From Terriglobia bacterium (GTDB lineage Bacteria; Acidobacteriota; Terriglobia; Terriglobales; Acidobacteriaceae), in the NCBI GenBank assembly GCA_020073645.1, contig JAIQET010000033.1:1-60403 (forward strand): a stretch of 60,403 bases of DNA. Reading direction: 5' to 3'. The notes below the pieces were generated by a model. It searched no databases. It saw only the letters and a program-made list of their open reading frames with translations, and was not told the origin of the DNA. Shown piece by piece: positions 1-8,597 of the stretch (positions are counted from its first letter, which is position 1; each line of letters begins with the position of its first letter). The position numbers and the translations under genes are program-made.

Positions 1-158
1 GTGGTGGGCGCGACGAAGTATGAGTCGGTGCCGTAGGGCGTGAACCGCACGTTGTATTGATCGAAGGCGAATCCGGCTTCGAGGAGCTGTCCACCGGCAA
101 AATAGTGCTGGTCCTTGATGCTGGCGACGTAGGTGGATTCGACATCTTTGGGGTTGGC
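1..158 (-). other. Fragment resembling a TonB-dependent receptor, in a different frame
   Basis: Immediately after an in-frame TGA at 161-159 this frame reads ANPKDVESTYVASIKDQHYF, then a GGQLLEAGFAFDQY stretch, and stays open to the window edge. Alternating aromatic and polar residues and the tyrosine/glycine pattern are like a beta-strand segment of the large Oar/TonB-dependent receptors abundant in Acidobacteriota. It has no start codon of its own and abuts the end of aminotransferase similarity. The family assignment rests on pattern recognition only. Confidence 0.35.
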
Positions 159-439
159 TCATTCGGGAAGCATGTCGAGACATGCTGCATGCGCTCAATC
201 TGGGCCTTAGTCCAGGAGGTCACCCGCGGATTGCAGTGGCCGACGCTGATGGTGACGATCCCCCCAAAGAAATCGAGATACTTCTTTCCCTCGACGTCCC
301 ATACGTGCTGCATTGAGGCGTGATCCATCGGCACCGGGTCGGAGAAGTAAGTGGTGACCGAAGGGAAAATGTATTCCTTCTGCTTGCGGTTGATCTCTTC
401 ACGGCTCAACTTCTCGGCGGGAATCGTGGGAGCGCTCAT
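1..439 (-). pseudogene. Class III aminotransferase, N-terminal fragment running into an unrelated frame at the window edge
   Basis: Reading from an ATG at 439 the product begins MSAPTIPAEKLSREEINRKQ and continues through YLDFFGGIVTISVGHCNPRV to MQHVSTCFPNEP. This resembles the N-terminus of PLP-dependent class III aminotransferases of the AGXT2 (alanine-glyoxylate) type. The frame stays open to base 1, but after about 158 the residues become Ser/Pro/Thr-rich and lose any family resemblance. From that point another frame carries a TonB-receptor-like peptide. The PLP-binding lysine would lie beyond the edge, so activity cannot be judged. The fragment is called broken because the family match ends abruptly; a contig-end misassembly is as likely as a real rearrangement. 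Confidence 0.55.
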
Positions 440-469
440 TTGAACCTCGGACTATAAGGATAAACCCGC

Positions 470-610
470 CGTAGCGCCGGCGTCCCGCCGGCCACCAGAA
501 AGTAGGGGGAAGCGACTCTTTGGCACAGAGGGATAGTGGCTTCAGATTGACGCTGCCTCAGTTTGTGCCACACCACGCGGCTTAGTGGCCGGCGGGACGC
601 CGGCGCTACG
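470..610. repeat. 26-bp inverted repeat pair (dispersed GC-rich element)
   Basis: Bases 470-495 and 585-610 are perfect reverse complements (core GGCCGGCGGGACGCCGGCGC) separated by 89 bases. The right arm overlaps the 3' end of recQ. Each arm is itself partly palindromic. A diverged copy of one arm (GTGGCCGGCGGGAC...TGGCGCCAC) lies at about 14519-14541, which supports a dispersed repeat family. Similar GC-rich units are common between genes in Acidobacteriota. Confidence 0.7.
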
Positions 611-2474
611 CCGTCTTCTCCTGCTGCTGGCGGCGCCGGCGCGCCACCACCAGGCGGATTTCCTCAAAGGTGATCTCGGGCGGAAGGGATTCCTTCAACG
701 GCTTGAGCCATTGTGTCCCCAGGCGCTCACAGGCGGCTTCAATCATGGGCAACCGGTCCTTATCTATCCAACTGTTCTGAAACTGCACTGCTCCCTTTTC
801 CACCAGATCCGCGACTGTGCTGATCACGGTCCCGAGTTGGCGCCCGCGAATGGCAGCGATTTCTGCAAAACTATGCCCCTCGCCGAGTAGGCGCAGAGTC
901 TCCTCCGCAGGCTTGGGGTTCTTTTGCGCTACCGAGGTCGCGCGCGCGCCCTTGTGGAATTGCTCCAGCGCCTCGAGTATCTCGCGGCCGTAGGTCTCCG
1001 TCTTACGCTCGCCAAATCCGCTGATGCTGCGCAGTTCGGCGAGCGAAGTTGGCCGCCTGCGGCAGACTTCTTCGAGCGAGGTGTCATACATCACGATGAA
1101 TGCCGATACTCCTTGCGCCCGCGCCTTGGATCGCCGCCACTCCCGCAGGTACTCGCGCAAATCAGCATCGACGCCTGCTGTCTCCGCAGGTGCGGGCAGT
1201 TTGACCAGTTCAATCGGGACTGGTTTGGACGGGTGGATTTCGAGCGGCTTCGCCAACCACAATGATTCGCACCCACAGACGTCGCAGGCTCCGCATGACG
1301 TCCACTTCGGAATCTCCCCGAAGTGCATGCAAATCTGGTGATGTCGGCAGCGGCTCGATTCCGCGAAGTCCCGCACCGCGTTGTAGCGCTGCCAGGCCCG
1401 GTCTTTCTCCGCGGGATCGCTGATTTGCCCGATGAAGTACGCCAGCAACCCGGCGTCACGGGCCTGCCAGAGCAAAATGCAATCCGCGGGTTGTCCGTCG
1501 CGCCCAGCGCGGCCCGCTTCTTGGTAGAACTGCTCGATCGATTTCGGCAGCGAGAGGTGGATCACCGCCCTCACGTCCGCTTTGTTGATCCCTAACCCAA
1601 ATGCAATCGTGCCCACCAGCACCCGCACCTCATCCGACATCCAGCGCTCCTGGTTGCGCGTGCGGGCGTCAGCCTCCATTTTTCCGTGATAGGCGACGGC
1701 GGCGATGCCGTTCTCCTCGAGAAAATCCACCGTCTCCTCTACACGGGCAATGGTGGGCGCGTACACGATCACATTGCTCTTGGCGTGGAAACGCAACACC
1801 CGCAGCAGCAGGTTCAGCTGCGTGTGCTGCGAGTCGCATTCCTGGACCATGTAGCGCAGGTTTGGACGATGAAAGCTGGCGATGTACTTGTGCGGGTTGC
1901 GGAGCTGGAGCTGCTTGAGAATGTCGTGCCGCACCAGCCGCGTGGCGCTGGCGGTAAAGGCGGCAATCGGGCGATCGGGAAAATTAGCCCGCAGCGTGTT
2001 CAACTGCCGGTATTCCGGACGAAACTCGTGTCCCCACTCGGAGATGCAATGGGCCTCGTCGATGGCGAAGAACGCGACCGGAACCGATTTCATCCAGCCG
2101 ACCGTGTCTGCGCGCGCCAGCCGCTCCGGCGAAAGATACAGCAACCGGTACTCGCCCTGCTGCGCCTTGCGCATGACGAGTTGCTGCTGGTCGTTGGCCA
2201 GAAAGCTGTTCAGCACGGCGGCCGGAATTCCCATCTGTGCCAGTTGCGCCGCCTGGTCCTGCATCAGGGCAATCAGCGGAGAGACGACGATCGCGGTCTT
2301 GCCCGACACCAATGCAGGCAGCTGATAGCACAGCGACTTACCGCCCCCGGTTGGCATGATCACGCAGGCGTCGTGACCTGCCAGCAGGCTGCGCACAATG
2401 CGCTCCTGCATCGGGCGGAACGAGCTGTATCCCCAGTAACGCTGCAGCGCGCCGAGAAGATCGGTGTCAAACAT
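606..2474 (-). CDS. recQ: ATP-dependent DNA helicase RecQ
   Basis: Superfamily 2 helicase that unwinds DNA 3' to 5' in recombinational repair. From MFDTDLLGAL the order is a Q-motif region FRPMQE, Walker A PTGGGKS (about residues 41-47), DEAH box (139-142), the helicase C lobe with QEAGRAGRDG, and a four-cysteine zinc site (RCRHHQIC...CGACDVC). A typical RQC winged helix is not evident. An HRDC domain (about 460-530) and a C-terminal helix-turn-helix-like segment follow. The frame extends upstream to 2531 (MRCASVTQ...). MFDTD was chosen because homologues start just before LLxxLxxYWGY; neither start has a good ribosome site. The final 5 bases overlap a dispersed repeat. Confidence 0.93.
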   Translation of the reverse strand: MFDTDLLGALQRYWGYSSFRPMQERIVRSLLAGHDACVIMPTGGGKSLCYQLPALVSGKTAIVVSPLIALMQDQAAQLAQMGIPAAVLNSFLANDQQQLVMRKAQQGEYRLLYLSPERLARADTVGWMKSVPVAFFAIDEAHCISEWGHEFRPEYRQLNTLRANFPDRPIAAFTASATRLVRHDILKQLQLRNPHKYIASFHRPNLRYMVQECDSQHTQLNLLLRVLRFHAKSNVIVYAPTIARVEETVDFLEENGIAAVAYHGKMEADARTRNQERWMSDEVRVLVGTIAFGLGINKADVRAVIHLSLPKSIEQFYQEAGRAGRDGQPADCILLWQARDAGLLAYFIGQISDPAEKDRAWQRYNAVRDFAESSRCRHHQICMHFGEIPKWTSCGACDVCGCESLWLAKPLEIHPSKPVPIELVKLPAPAETAGVDADLREYLREWRRSKARAQGVSAFIVMYDTSLEEVCRRRPTSLAELRSISGFGERKTETYGREILEALEQFHKGARATSVAQKNPKPAEETLRLLGEGHSFAEIAAIRGRQLGTVISTVADLVEKGAVQFQNSWIDKDRLPMIEAACERLGTQWLKPLKESLPPEITFEEIRLVVARRRRQQQEKTA

Positions 2475-2558
2475 CGTTTTGTCAGTATAGGTCTCGGGTA
2501 TGGAAGGCTGTGTGACGGATGCACACCGCATTCCTCACTCATACCAAAACGGGAAGAC

Positions 2559-2564
2559 TATAAT
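2559..2564 (+). promoter_or_regulatory. Possible -10 box for the PASTA protein gene
   Basis: A perfect TATAAT lies 12 bases before the ATG at 2577, in the divergent gap between recQ and the PASTA gene. No convincing -35 element is seen 16-18 bases upstream. Transcription from here would give a nearly leaderless mRNA, which fits the lack of a Shine-Dalgarno sequence. Confidence 0.35.
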
Positions 2565-2576
2565 CAATCGCGCACC

Positions 2577-3344
2577 ATGAAGTCTTTCTTCCGGCTCGTC
2601 CTGCTGGCGCTGGTGTTACTGGTCGTGGCCCTGGTCTCCGCACTCACCGCCATGCGCTTTGCAATCCACGGGCGCGAGGTTGCCGTGCCCAACGTGGTCG
2701 GCAAGACTGCCGCGGAAGCAAGACGCATCGCCGAGCAGAGTGGCTTGCAAGTCGCCGTGGAGCGCCAGTATTACAGCGCCAGCGTGCCGGAAGGCAAGAT
2801 CCTGTCGCAACTCCCACCAGCCGGAACCCAGGTACGCCGCGGCTACCAGGTTCGCGTGGCTGAGAGCCTCGGGCCGCAGCGTGTGAACATTCCCGATGTG
2901 CTGGGTCAGAGCGAGCGTGCCGCCGAACTCAACATCCGCCGTCGTGGTCTGGAGGTGGGAACCGTCGCCGACATCCAAATGTCAGGAACTCCAGCGGACC
3001 AGGTTCTGTCGCAGAGTCCGCCGCCCAACGCCAGCGGCGTGTCAGTTCCCAGGATCAGCCTGCTGGTGACGGAGCCGGTACCACCACAGGCTTTCGTGAT
3101 GCCGAATTTCATCGGCCAGCCGCTCGGCAGCGTAACCCTGGCACTGCAGGACGCGGGGCTGCACGTGGGTTCCGTTACCCTTGCGGCGCAACCCGCAAGT
3201 ACCGAGGCTTTGACTACCACTCCAACGCCCACGCCAGCCCCGGTACCCCAACCATCCCCGGCCAGCATGATCGTCTCGCAGAATCCTGCCCCCGGGCAGA
3301 AAGTGGTCGCGGGGGCCGGGGTGGACTTCGAAGTGAAACAATAA
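2577..3344 (+). CDS. Membrane-anchored protein with three PASTA domains
   Basis: 255 residues. A hydrophobic segment at about 5-27 anchors the protein, and three PASTA repeats follow outside the membrane, beginning near VPNVVGKTAAEA (38), IPDVLGQSERAA (105) and MPNFIGQPLGSV (about 180). A Thr/Pro-rich insert interrupts the third. PASTA domains of penicillin-binding proteins and Ser/Thr kinases sense or bind peptidoglycan fragments, but no kinase or transpeptidase domain is present here. The ATG at 2577 is chosen because it opens the signal-anchor; the open frame further upstream is antisense to recQ. It converges on rsmB. Confidence 0.85.
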   Translation: MKSFFRLVLLALVLLVVALVSALTAMRFAIHGREVAVPNVVGKTAAEARRIAEQSGLQVAVERQYYSASVPEGKILSQLPPAGTQVRRGYQVRVAESLGPQRVNIPDVLGQSERAAELNIRRRGLEVGTVADIQMSGTPADQVLSQSPPPNASGVSVPRISLLVTEPVPPQAFVMPNFIGQPLGSVTLALQDAGLHVGSVTLAAQPASTEALTTTPTPTPAPVPQPSPASMIVSQNPAPGQKVVAGAGVDFEVKQ

Positions 3345-3371
3345 AATCCACCAAAGCTGCGTCCTCCGCGG

Positions 3372-4748
3372 CTATGTCTTTTGCAGGGTCGCCGCGAAGA
3401 ATCCCTCACCCGGATGTACGCCAGGAATCGTTCGCAGATACGGCCCGCTGGTGAGCGAATCAAGATCTTTCCACGCCAGTTCCCCCTCGGAGCGTAGCTG
3501 CTCCAACTCCGGGCGGCATTCCAGCAACCGGAATGAGCAGTCCGAGGCAAGCGCCTTCGCGACCACTTCTTCGTTCTCCTCGCGCTCCAGCGAGCAGGTG
3601 GAGTAGACCAGCCTGCCGCCGGGCGTGACATGCTGCATCGCGGACTGCAGAATCGCTGTTTGGCGGCTTTGCAGGTCGGCCAGGTCGTCAGGTTTGAGCC
3701 GCCATTTGATCTCGGGGTTGCGAGCCAGTGTACCGGTTCCAGAGCAGGGAACATCTGCCAGGACACGATCAAAACGCGCGCTGACTGGAAGTCCGCGCGC
3801 ATCGGCGGCAATCACCTGCACGGTCTCCGCATGCACCAATTTTCGCAGCAGCAGAGCGCGGTGGGGATGTAACTCTGCCGCAACAATGGTCGCCCCGGGA
3901 TTGCGTTCGGCCAGCATCCGCGTCTTCCCGCCCGGCGCGGCGCAGCAGTCGAGAATACTCGTTCCCTTGCCTACCAGCAGCGCCACCAGTTGAGAGGCTT
4001 CATCCTGGATGGCAATGCGGCCTTCGCGGAATGCACGGGTATTCGAGACATCGCCGAGCAGGACGCGGCGTGCCCGCGCCAGCAGTTGTCCCGGAGCCAG
4101 CTTGACCCCAGCCTGCTCCAATTCGGTTTCTGCCGCGGGCTCGGACAGACGAATCGCCGTCTCCGGCACTCGCTGATCGTAGTTGCAGATGCGCTGCGCA
4201 GCCTCGCCGCCGAATTGGTTCACCCAGCGTTCGACCAGCCACAGTGGATGGGCAAAACACCGACACAGTCTCTCTGGAGCTTGCCCAGCGGCGAGCGGTT
4301 CCGGGCTGCCAGGCGGCGAGTCCGACAGAAGAGGGAAGATGTGCTCCCGCTGCTGTGCAAGGACGGGGGCGAGTTTTCGCAGAACCGCGTTTGCCATTGG
4401 CACAGCCGAGCGCTTGCGGGCCCGTTTCACCAGTTCCACGCTCTCGTCCACCGCTGCATGCGCCGGCACCCTGCCCAGGAACAACAATTGATAGGCCGCC
4501 AGGCGCAGTGCGATCAGGACTTCCAGGTCGAGTTTATCGAGGGAACGGGACGCGTGTTGCGCGATGCGTTCGTCTAGCAACGATCGCCAACGCAGCACGC
4601 CCATGACCAGTTCGGTTGCCAGGCCATGATCGGCCGAAGAGAGCTTCTGGAATCTTGCCGAGTGCAGCAGGTCAGACGCGTAAGCATCCTCCTGCTCGAC
4701 TTGAATTAGGATATCGAACGCCGCGGCACGCGCAGGAGAAACCGGCAT
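3372..4748 (-). CDS. rsmB: 16S rRNA (cytosine-967-C5)-methyltransferase RsmB
   Basis: 458 residues. It transfers a methyl group from S-adenosylmethionine to C967 of 16S rRNA. The N-terminal third is a NusB-like RNA-binding domain (ARAAAFDILIQVEQEDAYAS). The C-terminal Rossmann methyltransferase has the SAM loop DCCAAPGGKTRML, the DVPCSGTGTLARNPEI motif and the YSTCSLEREENE motif; PC and TC cysteines are the usual catalytic pair. The start is M11 of the open frame (MPVSPARAAAF), which matches family length. It is last in the aroC-def-fmt-rsmB minus-strand series, 56 bases after fmt, a pairing seen in many bacteria. Confidence 0.95.
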   Translation of the reverse strand: MPVSPARAAAFDILIQVEQEDAYASDLLHSARFQKLSSADHGLATELVMGVLRWRSLLDERIAQHASRSLDKLDLEVLIALRLAAYQLLFLGRVPAHAAVDESVELVKRARKRSAVPMANAVLRKLAPVLAQQREHIFPLLSDSPPGSPEPLAAGQAPERLCRCFAHPLWLVERWVNQFGGEAAQRICNYDQRVPETAIRLSEPAAETELEQAGVKLAPGQLLARARRVLLGDVSNTRAFREGRIAIQDEASQLVALLVGKGTSILDCCAAPGGKTRMLAERNPGATIVAAELHPHRALLLRKLVHAETVQVIAADARGLPVSARFDRVLADVPCSGTGTLARNPEIKWRLKPDDLADLQSRQTAILQSAMQHVTPGGRLVYSTCSLEREENEEVVAKALASDCSFRLLECRPELEQLRSEGELAWKDLDSLTSGPYLRTIPGVHPGEGFFAATLQKT

Positions 4749-4804
4749 GGCAATTAACGAGCGCAATGGCTCGCCCACTGAGAACTAAGAACCAAGAACT
4801 GCTC

Positions 4805-5743
4805 TTAACCCAATCTTTCTTGACTACGTGGGTGATATCCGTGCACAAAGTCCCGTGCTGCCATGCGCTTCTTGCCCTCGGGCTGCACCTCCAGAAGCGC
4901 CAGGGCCGTGCCGCCGGCGCACCCTGCAAACAAGCGATCTGCCTCGACCAAGAGCTCACCCTCTGGGAGAGAATGCTGTGACACCGCTGCGTTCCACACG
5001 TGCAGGTTCTTTCCGCGAAAACTAGTAAACGTGCCGGGCCAGGGTTGGAATCCGCGCAGACGGTTGCAGATTTCCTGCGCCGTGAGATGAAAATCGATGC
5101 GGCCATCTTCTTTTTTCAGGATGGGGGCCAGCGTCGCTTTGGAATTGTCCTGCGGTTGCGGATGAACCGTCCCAGCCTGTAGCCCGTGCAGTGTCTCAAC
5201 CATCAAGTCAGCGCCGATGGCGGCCAGGTGCGGCGCCATGTCTTCCGTGGTGTCGTTGCGGCCGATCGAAACTTGCTTCTGCAGCAGAATATCGCCCGTG
5301 TCCAACCCGGCATCGATCCGCATGGTGGTCACACCCGTCACCGTTTCACCGCAAGCAATCGCCCACTGAATGGGAGCTGCGCCCCGATATTTCGGCAGCA
5401 AAGAGGCGTGCAGGTTAATGTTTCCCAGACGGGGCAGTTCAATCATCCACTGTGGAATGATGCGACCATACCCAACTACGGCAATCGCATCCGGATTGAG
5501 CGCAGCAAGCTGCGCCCGGAAATCTTCGTTGTTCTTGATCTTGTCCGGCTGCATCAGGGGCAAGTCAAGTTGGAGAGCGCGCTGCTTGACGGGCGAGGCA
5601 GTGAGTTCCAATCCCCGCCCCTGCGGCCTGTCCGGCTGCGTGACCACCAGGCGCACCGCGAATCCCGCATCCACCAGTTTTTCCAGCGTGGGCACAGCGA
5701 AACGCGGCGTGCCGCAGAAGACGAGATTGAGGGATTGAATCAT
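4805..5743 (-). CDS. fmt: Methionyl-tRNA formyltransferase
   Basis: 312 residues, full length. It formylates the amino group of Met-tRNAfMet with 10-formyltetrahydrofolate for translation initiation. The N-terminal formyltransferase fold begins LVFCGTPRFAVPTLEKL and carries the active-site stretch NLHASLLPKYRGAAPIQ and the downstream DAGLDTGDIL, supplying the expected Asn, His and Asp. The C-terminal OB-like tRNA-binding domain includes RLRGFQPWPGTFT. It lies directly downstream of def, whose product removes the same formyl group. Confidence 0.96.
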   Translation of the reverse strand: MIQSLNLVFCGTPRFAVPTLEKLVDAGFAVRLVVTQPDRPQGRGLELTASPVKQRALQLDLPLMQPDKIKNNEDFRAQLAALNPDAIAVVGYGRIIPQWMIELPRLGNINLHASLLPKYRGAAPIQWAIACGETVTGVTTMRIDAGLDTGDILLQKQVSIGRNDTTEDMAPHLAAIGADLMVETLHGLQAGTVHPQPQDNSKATLAPILKKEDGRIDFHLTAQEICNRLRGFQPWPGTFTSFRGKNLHVWNAAVSQHSLPEGELLVEADRLFAGCAGGTALALLEVQPEGKKRMAARDFVHGYHPRSQERLG

Positions 5744-5823
5744 TGAATCAACGAGTCATTGAGCCATTGAATCATTGACGGTGGTGAATCGCTCAATGAC
5801 TCAACCCCTCAATCACTCAATTC
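5744..5823 (-). repeat. Short iterated repeat and hairpin between def and fmt
   Basis: The 80-base gap consists of near-copies of CATTGAATCA and its complement. Bases 5753-5763 (GAGTCATTGAG) and 5792-5802 (CTCAATGACTC) form a perfect 11-bp inverted repeat with a 28-base loop on the def-fmt transcript. No U-run follows, so it is not a clear terminator. It could moderate read-through or translation of fmt. Confidence 0.6.
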
Positions 5824-6333
5824 TTACCATTCTCCCGCCTTCATCAGCTTGCGAATCTTGCGTTTCATCAGGTCTCGCTTCAGGGCGCTGATATGGCTGA
5901 TGTACAGCTTGCCGTTCAGATGATCGGTCTCGTGCAGTAACGCGCGGGCCAGGAGTTCTTCGCCGGTTTTCTCGAACCATTTGCCGTTCACGTCCTGGGC
6001 GCGAACCGTGACCCTGTCCGGGCGCGTCACTGGCTCGCGAAACTCCGGAACGCTGAGGCAGCCTTCGTTCTGCGTGTGCCTGCCTTCGGCGTGAAGAATC
6101 TCCGGGTTGACCAGCACCAGCTTGGCGGTGGGGTCTTCCTTGAAGGTAATGTCGATGACCGCAAGCCGTTTCGAGATCCCAATCTGCGGGGCCGCCAATC
6201 CCACGCCATGCGCCGCGTACATGGACTCGAACATATCCTCGACCAGTTTCTTTAAATCGTCGTCAAACGCCGTAACCGGTTCCGCGACCTTCTCCAGAAC
6301 CGGGTTCCCAAACTTTACGATCGGATAGATCAT
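5824..6333 (-). CDS. def: Peptide deformylase
   Basis: 169 residues. Metal hydrolase that removes the N-formyl group from nascent proteins. All three family motifs are present: GVGLAAPQIG (43-52), EGCLSVPE (90-97) with the metal ligand Cys92, and LLHETDHLNG (132-141) with His134, Glu135 and His138. The start is placed at MIYPIVKFGNPVL rather than 14 codons upstream, because the family begins with this strand. It lies 38 bases downstream of aroC and 80 upstream of fmt on the same strand. Confidence 0.96.
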   Translation of the reverse strand: MIYPIVKFGNPVLEKVAEPVTAFDDDLKKLVEDMFESMYAAHGVGLAAPQIGISKRLAVIDITFKEDPTAKLVLVNPEILHAEGRHTQNEGCLSVPEFREPVTRPDRVTVRAQDVNGKWFEKTGEELLARALLHETDHLNGKLYISHISALKRDLMKRKIRKLMKAGEW

Positions 6334-6371
6334 TGCGTCTTCAGTCCTCAGCAGCGACTTGCCGCCAGGAA

Positions 6372-7547
6372 TCAATACTTCTTCAGCTGTTGTAGATAGC
6401 CTTCAAAATTGCGCCGTGTTTCGCCCATCGAATCCCCGCCAAACTTTTCCAGGGCACAACGGGCCAGGGTCAAAGCCACCATGGCTTCGCCGGCCACGCC
6501 CGCAGCCGGGACCACGCATACGTCCGAGCGCTCGTAGGCTGCTTTCACGGTCTCCCGGGTGGCGAAGTCCACCGACTGCAGCGGACGCCGCAAGGTAGAA
6601 ATCGGCTTCAAGTAACCGCGCACCCGGATGTCTTCTCCATTCGACACCCCGCCCTCGATACCGCCCGCATTGTTGCGGGCGCGGGTAAAGCCCGTGAAAC
6701 CTTGCGCCGGCTCGTATCCGATTTCATCGTGCACCGCAGAGCCAGGGGAAGCCGCTGAGGTCACGCCGGCACCAATTTCCACCGCCTTCACCGCCTGTAG
6801 CGACATGACCGCGCCTGCCAGCAGCGCGTCCAGACGTTCATCCCACTGCGCATACGTACCTAGACCCGGTGGTACGTTGTGCGCCACCACTTCGAAGATG
6901 CCGCCGACGGAATCGCCTGTCTGCAGCGCTCGGTCCACCTCGTCCTTCATGCGCTGCTCGGCATCCGCCTCCACGCAATTCAAGAGAATCTCCGGTCGCT
7001 CGCACCCCGCTCGAATCTGCTCCCAGGAAAACTCCTTCGTCCGGATGGTCGCTCCACCCACTGCCACCACGTGGCTGAGTACTTCGATCCCTAGTTCCCG
7101 CAGAAATAACTTCGCCACGCTGCCAATCGCCACCCGCGCCGCCGACTCCCGCGCTGAGGCTCGTTCCAGCACGTACCGCGCCTCCGGGAAGTCGTACTTC
7201 AAGGCACCCGCCAAATCAGCATGCCCAGGACGCGGCGAAGCCACGCGTTTGTGTTTGGCGGGATCGCCCGCCTCGACCGGAAGCGACTCCTGCCAGTTCT
7301 TCCAGTCCTTGTTTTCCAGAAGAATGGCGATCGGCGAGCCAATCGTCATACCCTGGCGCACGCCGGAAACGATGTGCGCCGTGTCGCGCTCAATCTTCAT
7401 GCGTCCACCGCGGCCGTACCCCTGCTGGCGGCGCCACAACTCACGGTCGAGGAACGCCTGGTCCACCTTCAGCCCAGCCGGCAAGCCGGAGAGAAAAGCG
7501 ACCAGGGCCTCCCCATGAGACTCCCCGGCAGTGACATAGCGGAGCAT
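6372..7547 (-). CDS. aroC: Chorismate synthase
   Basis: 391 residues. It converts 5-enolpyruvylshikimate-3-phosphate to chorismate with reduced FMN, the last shared step of aromatic amino-acid synthesis. It begins MLRYVTAGESHGEALVAFL and contains the signatures GYGRGGRMKIERD, RASARESAARVAIG and a C-terminal MGETRRNFEGYL. The open frame runs another 158 codons upstream, but this extension is antisense to the response regulator and lies outside the fold. The start at 7547 fits family length. Confidence 0.95.
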   Translation of the reverse strand: MLRYVTAGESHGEALVAFLSGLPAGLKVDQAFLDRELWRRQQGYGRGGRMKIERDTAHIVSGVRQGMTIGSPIAILLENKDWKNWQESLPVEAGDPAKHKRVASPRPGHADLAGALKYDFPEARYVLERASARESAARVAIGSVAKLFLRELGIEVLSHVVAVGGATIRTKEFSWEQIRAGCERPEILLNCVEADAEQRMKDEVDRALQTGDSVGGIFEVVAHNVPPGLGTYAQWDERLDALLAGAVMSLQAVKAVEIGAGVTSAASPGSAVHDEIGYEPAQGFTGFTRARNNAGGIEGGVSNGEDIRVRGYLKPISTLRRPLQSVDFATRETVKAAYERSDVCVVPAAGVAGEAMVALTLARCALEKFGGDSMGETRRNFEGYLQQLKKY

Positions 7548-7750
7548 GAAATCAGGATTGTATCCGATGACATAAGAAGTTGCGCTTGCCGGCAGCCTGC
7601 ACCCCGCGGAGTCAACCGGTTTCCACAGTGACGAGTCGCGGGGCAACCCTGTACAATGCTGCCACACCTTGAAAGCCGGGTGCTGCCAGTTGTTCACTTC
7701 CAGCCCTGGTGCCACCTCCGTCTCTCTGGCCTTGCAGAGGAGAAGTGTCC

Positions 7751-8452
7751 TTGGACGAGCGCATATTCGCCGACAGCCCAGTCGGGAAAGCCAGGATCCG
7801 TTGCCTGTTGGTGGACGATCATGTCCTGGTTCGCCACGGTGTGCGGCGCTTGCTGGAGGACGAGCCGGACTTCGAGATCGTGGGCGAGGCGGGAAATGCT
7901 TCGGAAGCCCTGAGCAGGGTGATCGAACACCGCCCAGACCTGGTCTTGATGGATGTGGGAATGCCGGGTCTATCCCCGTTCGAGGCCGCTCGGCTGATTC
8001 AGCGCGATTATCCGCACACAAAATTGTTGTTTCTCAGCATGCATGAGGACGAAGACTATGTCATGCAGGCATTATCATCGGGAGCTGCCGGGTACGCGCT
8101 GAAGGATACCCCCGCACCCGAACTGATCCGTGCCTTGCGCGAAGTGCACCGTGGGGGGAGCTATGTAAGCCCACCGGTGCTGAGCAGGCTGGTGCAGAAT
8201 GCGTCCTCGCGTTCTGCCGGTATTGGGGTGGTCGCCCCAAGCCCTTCCCTGACGCCCCGGGAGCGCGAAGTCGTCAGGAGGATCGCCGAGGGCCACTCGG
8301 TAAAAGAGATCGCGCAATTGCTCGGCCTCAGTGTCAAAACCATCGAAGCCCACAAGTTCAACCTCATGCGCAAGCTCGACATTCACAACAAAGCCCAACT
8401 GGTCACCTACGCCATCCAGAAAAGGATCGTGAAAGTCTCGATCGGGGCGTAG
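7751..8452 (+). CDS. NarL/LuxR-family response regulator
   Basis: 233 residues from a TTG start. An N-terminal receiver domain (about 16-130) has the acidic pair VDDH, the phosphoacceptor Asp68 in DLVLMDVGMPG and a lysine in YALKDT. A C-terminal LuxR-type helix-turn-helix (about 170-225) reads LTPREREVVRRIAEG and LSVKTIEAHK. The TTG at 7751 is preferred over the ATG at 7709 because AGAGGAGAAG sits 5 bases ahead of it. No histidine kinase gene is adjacent, so the partner and target genes are unknown. It diverges from aroC. Confidence 0.85.
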   Translation: MDERIFADSPVGKARIRCLLVDDHVLVRHGVRRLLEDEPDFEIVGEAGNASEALSRVIEHRPDLVLMDVGMPGLSPFEAARLIQRDYPHTKLLFLSMHEDEDYVMQALSSGAAGYALKDTPAPELIRALREVHRGGSYVSPPVLSRLVQNASSRSAGIGVVAPSPSLTPREREVVRRIAEGHSVKEIAQLLGLSVKTIEAHKFNLMRKLDIHNKAQLVTYAIQKRIVKVSIGA

Positions 8453-8512
8453 GCAAAATTGCAGGCCGAGTATGGAGTCCTCAGCAACCGCTGCGGTCAG
8501 TTCCCCTCAAGA

Positions 8513-8551
8513 AAATACTCCCAAGGACGGAAACGCATCCTGGGAGTATTT
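8513..8551. terminator. Hairpin between convergent genes
   Basis: AAATACTCCCA-AGGA pairs with TCC-TGGGAGTATTT around a 10-base loop with a single bulged A. A-rich and T-rich flanks on the two sides let it act as an intrinsic terminator in either direction, for the regulator ending at 8452 and the lipoprotein gene ending at 8598. Confidence 0.7.
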
Positions 8552-8597
8552 GTCAACCGAAGTCTGACAGTTAGGGGCCGACAGCGAGAGCCAGAGG

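Noticed and set aside
1686..2576. Upstream extension of the PASTA gene to a 552-residue frame
   Set aside because: It is antisense to recQ across its conserved motifs, has no family match, and the signal-anchor begins at 2577.
6372..8021. 549-residue version of aroC
   Set aside because: The extra N-terminal 158 residues are antisense to the response regulator and unlike chorismate synthase.
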